Source of the DNA: Saccoglossus kowalevskii
Taxonomy: Eukaryota > Hemichordata > Enteropneusta > Harrimaniidae
Direction: 5' to 3'
Length of the DNA: 25,748 bases
Assembly: GCF_000003605.2 (NCBI RefSeq)
Contig: NW_003135338.1
Span: 474,086 to 499,833, forward strand
Positions 10,540-19,594 of this stretch are shown one piece after another. The notes beneath the pieces are model-generated. The model did no database searches and had not been told where the DNA came from. It saw nothing but the letters and a program-made list of their open reading frames with translations. Position 1 is the first letter of the stretch. The number at the start of each line of letters is the position of its first letter. The translations under genes and the position numbers were made by a program.

Positions 10540-11345
10540 GAAATTTATAATCCCCAAAATAATTAAATTGTTGCAATGTCTTAGAGTATTTATGTACCAA
10601 GAGTAATTGAAATAATATAAGAAGTACATGAGATATTGACGGAAAAGCTGAAACCTGACTAATTATTATGCAAATCAGGTAATTAATATGTACAGATTTT
10701 AATGTAAAACTAATAAGGTCTGCGCAATGTAACATACTATCAATGTACCAATTTTCATTGAAATGTGATTGGAACTTGAAATATTGATGGAAAAGCATAT
10801 TATGAAATATTATGCAAATTATTAATTAAAAAAGTTTATTGAAATGTGATGATTAGTACTTGAAATATCAGGGGAAAAGCAAAAAAATGTATTAATTATG
10901 CAAATTAGGTAATTAATATAAATGGATATTAACCCCAAATTAATTAGGTTCATGCATTGTTCTATGATATCTATGTGCCATGTTTCATTGTAATGTGACG
11001 ATTTGTACTTGAGTATCAGTGGAAAAGTCTAAAATTGGCTAATACTTATGCAAATTAGGTAATTAATATGCATGATTTTTATCATAAACTAATCAGGTCT
11101 GCACATTGTATCAGAGCATCTATGTACTAAGTTTCATTAAAATCCAATGAACGGTTCTTTAGATACATGTATCAGTAGAAGAGTCATAGAACAGCAAAAA
11201 ATTAGCTAATTATCATGTAAATTAGGTAATTAATATGCATGAATTTCAAACAAAACATAATCAAATCTATACATTAGCGCAGAGTATATCTATGCATCAA
11301 GTTTCATCAAAAACCAACATGTTATGGTTCTTGAGATATCAAAGG
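10540..11345 (+). repeat. Tandem core, diverged units of about 150 bp
   Basis: The anchor word TATGCAAAT plus AGGTAATTAATATG marks units at 10667, 10811 (degenerate), 10897, 11047 and 11214 (variant CATGTAAAT). Spacings are 144, 86, 150 and 167 bp. A second anchor, TATGTACCAAGTTTCATTGA with variants, lies between them, and unit ends carry GGAAAAG. The minus-strand frame at 10535-10798 lies inside and is not a gene. Confidence 0.9.
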
Positions 11346-11346
11346 A

Positions 11347-11390
11347 ACAGACACACACACACATACACATACACACACAGACACATACAG
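11347..11390. repeat. CA-rich microsatellite
   Basis: An ACAC/ACAT/ACAG mixture ending the tandem core of the Helitron-like element. Confidence 0.95.
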
Positions 11391-11438
11391 ATGCACTAAC
11401 TGCAAAGACTCCCATTGTGTGCTTTGCACACAAGAGTC

Positions 11439-12711
11439 AAAAATTGTTGGTGTATTGACAATTGTGATGCATCAATTTTGGAGACATTTGAAAATGTTTA
11501 ATTATGAAAACAGGTTGATTTCATTGAATTCTCATTTAAATAATTTACACTTGTATTGCATCTTGGGAAAATTGTTTGCCTCTTCAGAAAAAAATAAACT
11601 GGGACAAAAATATAAAAAATGAGGCAAATAGGTCACATATGATGAGACTACAACAAAAATGTTGAAGGATTATATTTTTTCTCAAAGGCTTAGAAAAAGC
11701 CCAGTTATTCTTCTTATTAGAAAGAGGGAGCATGCAGAGAACAATATGTAGATGAATTTAGTATTTACCTCGGTATAAAATAAAAAGACAGAACGAGTAG
11801 GTGAATGCATAGTAGGAAAAAAAAAGGTTGCAAAAATGAGAAATCAGATTGTGCAGGAAAATGATTGAAAGGAGGCGAGTATTATTTTTGTGTCTTGACA
11901 TCAGACAGCATAGTGTGTAATTGCAGCAATCAGACATTCAACCTACAAAAATGTATGCTTTTATTTGCATTCAGTTTCCAAGACATGCCTCTTATAGTGT
12001 TTTCAATGCAAATGCTGTCGCTTCTATACAAGTGTAGACAGTCCAAATAATTATATGTAAATACATACAACTGCATTTTTGAATAGTTCTCACATCTGCT
12101 TGGTTTTCATGATAGGAGGAGAATTTGCGTGAATCTCTGCATAAAGATGTAAAGATTACAGTACAGCTGGTTTACCGTTGTACATGCTTTGATGGTACTA
12201 TATTCTGAACAACAGAGGGTATCTTATTAATAATTTTTAATTAATAATAAGGAAGGAGTCAGTACTACCCGGTATATTCTTAAAATGAACGTGTACCATA
12301 GTTCTGCATTATTTAAATTTGAAATAACCTATTTAAATCATTTTCTCGTTGTGCAACAGATCTTAATTTGTCGGACATATTGAAATAAGATCATGGCCAG
12401 AATTTCAGCTGGGAAGATGTTTAATATGTACAGTATTGGCAAAATTTGCAAATGGTGAATACTGAGAATTCATAGACGTGACTTTCTAATGCACACATAT
12501 TTAGCAACACTTTAAACCAAGCTTTTACCCCCAAGTATAGGTGTTATTGATGTACTTGAGGAACCATTACAGTATTTGCTTCTTTTAAGGCAGTTCAAGC
12601 CTAATTCAAATTTCGCACAAGAGAGCGAGCTGCTACACAAAATGTGCAATGCATTGTGGGAGAGAACTAAGAGAAAAATAATAGGAAACCATTATCACAC
12701 TGGGAACTAGC
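11439..12711. other. AT-rich non-coding DNA with one hairpin
   Basis: No gene supported. CTTATTAATAATT (12223-12235) faces AATTAATAATAAG (12239-12251), a near-perfect AT hairpin. GGCTT-AGAAA-AAGCC near 11687 echoes the repeat head word GGCTTAGAAA. ATGTGCAATGCATTGTGGGA (12642-12661) is shared with 17464 onward. The frames at 11419-11622 and 11865-12050 are featureless. Confidence 0.5.
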
Positions 12712-12933
12712 TTAAAAATGTCACTACCAGTTACATCTTTTCATCAGAAATACACAAAATACCCCCTGTTATATAGTCTGCACTTTCCTTCAGAATAATG
12801 GCAAAAAAAAAAATAGCCAAATTTTTTGAGTAAAACTGAAAATTGTCTTAAATTTTGTCTGTTAGCTCAAAAATTAAGGTTCATTTCCAGAAATATTGAG
12901 GGATATAAAACAAAAGTGCAGAAAGTGTTTTAA
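12712..12933 (-). mobile_element. Repeat C, reverse copy
   Basis: Blocks shared in order with the reverse complement of 15401-15641 and 20736-20947: ACCAGTTAC, CTTTTCATCAGAAATACAC, TATAGTCTGCACTTTCC, TTCAGAAT, AAAACTGAAAATTGTCTTAA, and GGTTCATTTCCAGAAATATT followed by GAGGGATATAA. It starts at TTAA (12712-12715); the far end is approximate. Confidence 0.75.
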
Positions 12934-14376
12934 TGTTGAATTTTGGAATTGTCACAAAAAAATGGACTTTTTTTATACATTCAAAATTTCGAACAAAAAC
13001 AGAGAAATGAATATCTATTTTTTTGGGCCATACCCTATGTGGCATTTCACTCGAAAAACAACCGCCATTATTTTCTGTTAGAAATGCAGCTTAGTGGTGG
13101 TTTGGTTGATTATAAAATCTGTATGACTACATGGAACGTTATGAAATCATTTGATGACTAATCTTATTGCATCAGCTTAATTTAATCCACAAGCTGAGCA
13201 TTATCTCAATCTTCTCTTTAAAGAATCCAGACAAAATGTACATAATTCATTAATTCCAAGTTAACATTGGTTAACACCAACTTATGAATAGAATTAATGA
13301 ATAAATTATCGAAAATGCATATGAATGTGGCACCAAATTTTGTCAGCATTCAAAAGGTTAAATTATTGAGAAATAATCATTCATTTTTCAAGAATCTTTC
13401 GAACTTCAAATGCAATCCACAAAATTGAATGAAGTCTGCTTCTCTGAGAGGAATAATTTATTTCTTGTTTTTCCGAATTAACATTTCAATGGCGCCATAT
13501 TCTGTGGTGTATCTGTCTGTACATGTATTTGTCACACAGACTTTGAACATAATTATATATTCACTCAAGAACAACAACTTTATAATTTATATCAACATAT
13601 TGATGGAATATATCTGAATGCCTTCTACATTTCTAATCAAGAAGATGAAACAGACTCTACGAATACGTTAAACTACCTCAGGCAAATTCTAACTATTTTC
13701 GTATTCCTAAATATGTGTGTTTGCTTTTTGCGTTTGCTCGTAATCAGTAAGATTAACACACTGCCTTATCTCTTCATTTACCAAGACTTGTATGTGCCAT
13801 ACTTGCCTGTGTGATTTATTTAATTAGATTTGCTTTTAGAAAAAAATGGCTATTGAACATCAGATTATTAACTTGCACAAGAAATGATTACATTCTTTCC
13901 TCTGAAAGGATCTTGATGGTTATCTCAACTACAAATGTGAAATTATTTTCGTTTGAAGAATGGAGCTAATACAACAAGATTGATTTATCCACTGTGTTGT
14001 GAGTTTTTATTTAGTTTATTTTATCTCACTGATGAATAAATGTTATAAATTAAATCTACTTGATGTGTACAATACAGTATTGGTGTTTATTGGTATTACT
14101 GACACAATTGTCAACTTACAATGGCCGCAGCTAACCCATTTTTAGAAGATTAATTTCCTGCTAAAAAACAGAATACTGGCAAGTAAAATCAAACAATTTA
14201 CTTTCATAAAATGAATAAAAAATAGTAGTAAAAAATTGAAAAATTTAGCATATACTTGCATCGGATTTTAAATCAGATTAGGATTTTTGAAACTTTACTA
14301 CCGGTAAATTAATTTTTGTGATTAGCTGTTGTGAATTCTGAGGGTAAAATATTGGGTAGTCAAATCATTTTTTTAA
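12934..14376. other. AT-rich non-coding DNA, nothing firmly recognised
   Basis: No gene supported. Overlapping frames at 12896-13081 and 12943-13161 partly run out of repeat C and show no domain. TACCGGTA occurs at 14299-14306. CpG is very rare here (three between 13801 and 14280), which sets the background for the CpG-rich pockets further on. Confidence 0.5.
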
Positions 14377-14527
14377 AGCATAATTGTTGTCCTCTGCACA
14401 CACTAAGGAATTCAGTCCTAAGCAACACTGTGTGCTAAAAATGCAAAGGCTCATGGGTAGATACTTGTTTGTAAAATAATAACATAGCATGGCCGCCTAC
14501 CACATACACAGGTGATGGCTCCCTCAA
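14377..14527 (-). mobile_element. MITE B, second copy, inverted
   Basis: The reverse complement matches 4146-4302 from GAGGGAGCCATCACCTGTGT through ACAAACAAGTATCTACCCAT to GCACACAGTGTTGC and beyond. The 38-bp core (14435-14472) matches 4201-4238 at 35 of 38 positions. The ends are far more diverged, with CG in the 4-kb copy replaced by TG or CA here. The left flank keeps TTAA (14373-14376); the right flank is degraded to CAATTG. Confidence 0.82.
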
Positions 14528-15400
14528 TTGAAATATGAACTTCAATTCAATGTATTTCGGCCATTTTCAAATTCAAAATGGCTGCAATAGTTTCAATTTT
14601 CAATCTCCACAAACTGTTGTGTTTTCTGTTTGATTACTTAATCTCAGTCCACTGAGGAACACCAGCTAAATTATGCCAAGTTCACAAAATGTTGTCGGTC
14701 AAAATGAGTTGTCGGTCAGTGGTCACAAACAGTTGTCACAAACGCTGTTGTCAAGTTTTTACTGCGCAGAGTGATAACAAATAAACAGTTCAGCCCACGA
14801 ATTTATAAAAAAAATTTGCATTTAGCGAGTCCTTGCATACAATTTAACCGATAAATATGGATATTCCTGTGTATTAATATATGTTTTTATAAATTGTACG
14901 TGGTGCTGCGAGTTATTAAACAACCATGTTGTACATTTTTTGTTCATCGAAAAAATACAGATTTATGCAGTTAAAAAGTTTGGAACCTGAAAACAAGTCA
15001 TATTTAATAAATTAACCCCAAATGCAAATTACCGGTATCATACATGCATAAAAATGATTTAATTGCACATAAAAAAATATTGTGTGTTTTACATTTCAGA
15101 GGTAACTACTCAGGAAATCACAAGAGTATTTTTTTTTCTATATTTTCGAAAGCGCTTAAAAAGCGTAGAACTGAAACAAGACATGCATCAAAAGGTTAAA
15201 TGGCATCATTTAAAATTAATGCTACTTGAATATCATGACACAGCAACGGAGAAGTGAAAATAGCAGTAATAAAGTGGTAGCCTTTTCTGTTATTGATAAA
15301 AATTATTGAATTTAATTAGCTGCAAGTGAGACACCATTAGTAAAGTACTAGCATATTCATGTCAAATGACAGAACATTAGTGTAACATGGTATGTGGAGT
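14528..15400. other. Non-coding DNA with two small hairpins and a short direct repeat
   Basis: AATTGAA (14526-14532) pairs with TTCAATT (14541-14547), and GCCATTTT (14560-14567) with AAAATGGC (14575-14582). GTTGTCGGTCA occurs directly twice (14691, 14708). ATGCAAAT (15022-15029) directly abuts TACCGGTA (15030-15037). The 64-codon frame at 15063-15257 has no recognisable feature. Confidence 0.55.
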
Positions 15401-15641
15401 TTAGCCTTTTCACCACCAGACTTTCTCACCTAAATTTTTCTGCACGTTTTTCTTATATTCTTTAATATTTCGGGGAAATGAACCCAAATTTTGGAACCAA
15501 ATTTGAGACAATTTTCAGTTTTTACCCAAAAGAATTGATTATTTTTGTTCCAATATTCTGAAGGACATTGCCGACTATAAACGGGACTATTTTGTGAATT
15601 TGTGATGAAAAGAGGGAATTAACTGGGGATGAAAAGGTTAA
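15401..15641 (+). mobile_element. Repeat C, best-preserved copy (241 bp)
   Basis: It is bounded by TTAG (15401) and TTAA (15638-15641). Imperfect inverted ends are CCTTTTCACCACCAG at the left and, as reverse complement of the right end, CCTTTTCATCCCCAG. The interior holds TTTCTTATATTCTTTAATAT, GAAATGAACCC, GACTATAAACGGGACTATTT and GATGAAAAGAGG. No coding capacity. The TTAA boundary suggests a TTAA-targeting transposase, by inference. Confidence 0.82.
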
Positions 15642-16401
15642 CGCATCACCCTGCCTTACAATGCATGCCATATTTGTTCTTACATAGAATAAAAAAGAAT
15701 GCTATCATACATAGGGTATGATTTGAGGTTTTGATAAAAATACAATAAAGTTAAACAATTCTGAAGACATAAATAATAAATAACACTAACAATACAGGGA
15801 AACCCCTAGACAAGACATTCAAATCTCTAGACAAAAATTTTAATTGAATGTTCTGGTAAAATAAATGTGTTCCACAACATCATTTATAATGTTTTCATTC
15901 TTATTGTTTAAAATATTAATTAATAATTCTCTATTGTTTTTATTGTCTTGAGTAATGTTGTTCTTTCTGAACACACTAAAACGTAAATGCATGACAGAGT
16001 TACCACAAAAAGAACTAAATCTGTCATCCATTTTAGGAGCTCTGTGTTGGAACTCGGCCTTTTGATTTTCCAGTCACATTCTCAATGATCTGTTTAACAC
16101 ATTATGACAATATTATGGTATAAAATTCCTATGAAAATTTATGAGAACAAAGAGATTCAGACAGACATTTGGTTTCGCAATTGAGCACTCTAATTGTTTG
16201 AGAAGCGCTATTAAGGTTAGTGTGTATTGTGGATCAGCTGATTACATAAAACATCATTAATATTTTCAGAAATTGTTGCGATTGACTGTAAACCACTTTT
16301 TTTTTTGGTGACAGACATATTTTCATGAATTGTATAAGTCAGATGACCATAACAATTTGAATTGTGTAATTTTATTGAGATACTGTACAGGTAGATTTAT
16401 A
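15642..16401. other. AT-rich non-coding DNA, nothing recognised
   Basis: No gene supported. The minus-strand frame at 15840-16031 is rich in N, K and I, as expected by chance in this composition. Confidence 0.5.
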
Positions 16402-16614
16402 TACAGTAGTGTACTTTATTTTAGTTGGAGTTTATTTTTGCTGAAAAGACTTTTTTGGGTGTTTTGAATGGAATTTATTTTCACTGATTTTTGAAAAGTT
16501 ACATATAAAATATAGGAAAAAAAGAATATTCGCTGGATTTTATTTTCAGTGAATCATTCCTTCAGCAAAAAAAGCGAAAATCAATTCCAAGCAAAAATAA
16601 AGTATTTTACAGTA
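16402..16614 (+). mobile_element. MITE A, 213-bp copy
   Basis: It matches 17684-17896 along its length, for example GAAAAGACTTTTTTGGGTGT, TTTTATTTTCAGTGAATCAT, AATTCCAAGCAAAAATAAAG and TATTTTACAGTA at the right end. The ends are inverted copies of each other over about 50 bp. The right end shares its terminal TA with the next TACTGTAAAACC element at 16613, so two elements lie end to end. Confidence 0.88.
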
Positions 16615-16665
16615 CTGTAAAACCATTTATTTTCAATTGCATTTATTTTCAGAATTTTGATGTTT
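16613..16665 (+). mobile_element. Head fragment of a TACTGTAAAACC element
   Basis: TACTGTAAAACCATTTATTT is followed by TCAATTGCATTTATTTTCAG, the same end style as MITEs A and E. No matching right end is visible, so it appears truncated or is a second insertion into the end of MITE A. Confidence 0.6.
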
Positions 16666-17683
16666 TGAGTGATTTCACTGGGTTTTGAATTTAAAATTTG
16701 GCAGGTTATTTACCGTCTACATTTACTTTAGCAAACTTCACTTTAAAAAAATTAAGTATGAAATTATTTTTTTGATATTTTTGGTGAAACGCTATGAATA
16801 ATGGTTGCATTCTATTCAGCAAAGAATAAACTTTAATATTTAAAATATTTGTATAAATTATGTAAATTTTGTCTATAAGTCTGATTTTTGCTTTTGTGCT
16901 TCCAAGAGTTCTGTAGTTAACAACGCTTGATTGAGGTTTAGAAAGATTGACTGTATTTTTTCTAATCTATTGATATCCTATTTAAGGTAAGAATTCCATT
17001 TAACTGATACACAATTTATGATTTTTTTAATGACAGAATTTATATACACGTAATATAAACAATTCCTTTCTTGTCATCTTTCGTAAACAATGCTTCATCA
17101 TCGTGACATGCTGTCTCCATCTCTTCATGATGTGAGATGATGGAGATACAGAGATAGTAATGTTAAACAACATCAATTACTTTACTAAAAAATGACAATT
17201 ATTTATCGTGTGAAAAAGACCAATCTTGTTAGTCAGTAAATTTTACCTTGAGCTTAAAATACACGTATATAAATAGTCAATGAAACTACAATATTGCAAA
17301 AGTCGACAGAGAATAGTAATTCAATATTTAATAAAATTATTACTTTCTAATGAGTTTAAATGGAAAATACCTTCAGTAAATCATACTATATATATATATA
17401 TATATATATATACATGTGTATGTGTCAAGTCAAATTCTGCACTACTGAGCATTTTGCTGAGCAGATGTGCAATGCATTATGGGTAAGAAATTCAAGTTTA
17501 CATCTATTTAATTTGGGACATGTAAAATACACTATATGTTTACATAAAATTTGTGAACACGCCCTGTGCAATGACCACCACCCTTTAAGTACAGTATCAT
17601 AGGAACATGCAGTTGTACATGTGTGGTTTGACCCATAGGTTTGGCCTGTGCACAACACTTTTGAAACGATTTACTAAGTCTAT
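16666..17683. other. AT-rich non-coding DNA with one hairpin
   Basis: No gene supported. TCTCCATCTC (17114-17123) faces GAGATGATGGAGA (17134-17146), a hairpin with a 3-bp bulge. ATGTGCAATGCATTATGGGT (17464 on) repeats the 12642 sequence. Overlapping frames between 17280 and 17658 cross a (TA)n run and are not gene-like. Confidence 0.5.
17387..17412. repeat. (TA)13 microsatellite
   Basis: Thirteen uninterrupted TA units, directly visible. Confidence 0.97.
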
Positions 17684-17896
17684 TACTGTAAAATACTTTA
17701 TTTTAGCTGGAATAAATTTTCGCTGAAAAGACTTTTTTGGGTGTTTTGTATGGAATTTATTTTTACTGATTTTTGACAAGTTGAATGTAAAATATAGGGA
17801 AAAAGGTATATTTGCTGGGTTTTATTTTCACTGAATCATTCCTTCAGCGAAAATAGTGAAAATTAATTCCAAGCAAAAATAAAGTATTTTACAGTA
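17684..17896 (+). mobile_element. MITE A, 213-bp copy with clear ends
   Basis: The left end is TACTGTAAAATACTTTATTT, then TAGCTGGAAT; the right end read in reverse is TACTGTAAAATACTTTATTT, then TTGCTTGGAATT. That gives about 50-bp terminal inverted repeats, continuing as TTTTCGCTGAA on both sides. Terminal TA fits a Tc1/mariner-like target. Same length and orientation as 16402-16614, starting about 1.07 kb downstream of it. No coding capacity. Confidence 0.9.
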
Positions 17897-18226
17897 TTTG
17901 TAGATTTTTCAAAACCTTTAAATCATAAAACATATTTTTAAAACATATAGAAATAAATTAATACATACCGGTAATAAATAATAGATTTTGCCATTTTTAC
18001 TGACCTTTCAGAATTTTGTATTTTAAAAAATTGCAGCAATTAACATGTCATCTTGCAACAAGAACGGGATTTTCCTAAGCTGAGAACAGTTAAGGGCCAA
18101 GGAGAGTTAAAGTTTGCATATAGCAAACAAAATTGTTCCATTTAATTTGGGGGAGGTTGAAGGTGATTTCAAATACAACATGTATGTGCAGGTTGTTTTC
18201 AATGTATGTTCCATTTTTTTCTTTTT

Positions 18227-18247
18227 GGTGGATGGGGGTGGGGTGGG
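18227..18247 (+). other. G-rich tract
   Basis: GGTGGATGGGGGTGGGGTGGG has three runs of three or more G plus GG pairs. It could form a two-layer or bulged quadruplex, but it does not meet the usual four-run rule. It sits about 20 bp before the CpG-rich pocket. Confidence 0.4.
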
Positions 18248-18263
18248 AGAAGATGAATGTTAA

Positions 18264-18707
18264 ACGCAGAGATTATGTTCACTGTGCGAGTGTTTTAACT
18301 ATCTATAGCCCCCTGAGAACGAATTGTGCGAAAACATTTGATAGATAATTAGCGTAGCTACGCATCATTTACTTTCTAACGTAAAACATGCAAGAATGGA
18401 GATAAAACGGACGACCCATATCCATTGCTGTATATGATAACTAATTCCCAGACGTGTCAGTGACGGAATTATCTTGGCATAAATCGGCTCATTCAATAAA
18501 GACACAATTTAGGAACTGATTCGCTCGACGCCATTATTTTTCGCTCATATAAATCACTATTCAAATGCACTACCCCAAACGTGTATATACCGGTAATTAA
18601 TTATTTTGAACGAAATTATTCATAATTTATGAAGCAATTAATAAATATGATTTTTTAGACTATAAATAGAACAAAAACGCTTCATTGTAACGCAAACTAC
18701 AAACACG
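18264..18707. promoter_or_regulatory. CpG-rich pocket, candidate regulatory region
   Basis: I count 22 CpG in about 444 bp, against about 3 in 480 bp at 13801-14280. It includes a 12-bp perfect palindrome and one TACCGGTA. On the minus strand ATGGCGTCGAGCG starts at 18534 and stays open for only 13 codons (to 18493), with TTTATAT about 20 bp upstream. This may be a short first exon, but there is no proof. CpG retention in a CpG-poor genome suggests DNA that escapes germline methylation, such as a promoter or enhancer; a recent insertion would also fit. Confidence 0.35.
18352..18363. repeat. Perfect 12-bp palindrome
   Basis: GCGTAGCTACGC is its own reverse complement and contains two CpG. It lies inside the CpG-rich pocket. 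Confidence 0.9.
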
Positions 18708-19395
18708 TTTATGACTGAAACAGTTATTTGACCTATTAGGAGATAATCACTTGCTACAAGTGAATGTATACCAGTTATGTGTGAAGTATATTAAATACAA
18801 AATTCTCTTAAGGTCAATGCCATAACATAAACATTTATATTTAAAAATTTTCATATATTAATTACCCATCTCAAAACATAAGTTTAAAAAAGTACATGTA
18901 CAAATACAGCATTTTGCCAAAAAAATATGTAAAATATCTTGAATTGAGTTTCAATGCACCAGTCAGTGAGATTGTCAATGAATTATTAAGAAATGTAAAT
19001 ATGTCATATGTGAAATTGGAATGTAAAGTGTTCAATATATATGACAGGTGCCCGATAAAAGCAGAAACGGCGCATGAAAAAAAATTTTGATTTTAATAAC
19101 TGAATTAAATACCAATGCAATGTACATGCTTTTAAGATTGAATTGTTTTAATGACATTTTTGTAAAGACAAGTTTTTCCTAATCTGCAAAAAGATTTTTA
19201 AAACTTATATAAGTCTCAATGGTATAACCATAAATTTGTATATATAACTAGATGATTAATAGAACTCAGACAAATGGAGAATAAAAATTAGATTGAGCCG
19301 AAAAATTTACTAATGGAACTTATCACTGTCCCAACCGCATGGGGAAAAAAAAAATTCATTTGTGTTTCTGTCAAGACTGAATAATTTGGACACCA
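18708..19395. other. AT-rich non-coding DNA
   Basis: The frame at 18896-19090 (64 codons) has a somewhat protein-like mix (LELSFNAPVSEIVNELL), but no domain, splice site or family is recognisable. I leave it uncalled. Nothing else seen. Confidence 0.45.
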
Positions 19396-19594
19396 TTGAA
19401 CCCTTTGAGTGTTACAGTCAATTTTTGTCACCTTTCACAATTTGTAATCCACATAATAACTTATTTATAGTTTTACCAAAATTTTGCAAAACACCTATAG
19501 CCAATAGGAAACTAGGTCTATTTGGTCCAAAATAAGCTAAAAAATTATACAAAAATACAGGCAAAATTTTGCTGAAAAAATTCAAAGGGCGCAC
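19396..19594 (+). mobile_element. Repeat D, forward copy
   Basis: It begins TTGAACCCTTTGAGTGTTAC and ends near TTCAAAGGGCGCAC, giving a short inverted end CCCTTTGA/TCAAAGGG. Shared with the reverse of 1100-1289 are CCAAAATTTTG, ATAGCCAATAGGAAACTAGG, GTCTATTTGGTCCAAAATAA and GGCAAAATTTTGC. The minus-strand frame at 19418-19627 overlaps it and is a by-product. Confidence 0.7.

Larger units (their letters stand above)
10398..11438 (+). mobile_element. Helitron-like non-autonomous element with tandem core
   Basis: Four modules occur in order. The head (10400-10442) contains ACTCCCGTGTGCTGAGAG and is shared with 6896-6945. The tandem core (about 10540-11345) has diverged 144-167 bp units and one short 86-bp unit. 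A CA-rich microsatellite follows at 11347-11390. Last is a 3' hairpin (11407-11438): GACTC, bulge CCA, TTGTGTGC, loop TTT, GCACACAA, GAGTC. The head word ACTCCC-GTGTGCT echoes the hairpin word ACTCCCATTGTGTGCT. Tandem core plus microsatellite plus 3' hairpin is the known plan of HINE/DINE-1 elements and of the bivalve 'pearl' elements. I do not see the CTRR end of canonical Helitrons, so a Helentron-like type or an unrelated composite remains possible. No Rep/helicase coding sequence is present. Confidence 0.55.

Noticed and set aside
18227-18247. Canonical G-quadruplex
   Set aside because: Only three G runs of three or more are present. A weaker two-layer form is possible but not predictable by eye.
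19016-19028. TGGAATGTAAAG, the first 12 bases of miR-1
   Set aside because: The match stops after 12 bases, and the flanking sequence cannot fold into the needed hairpin with a passenger strand.
18896-19090. 64-codon frame as a small gene or exon
   Set aside because: The composition is slightly protein-like, but I recognise no family, splice sites or conserved motif, and frames of this length are expected by chance here.
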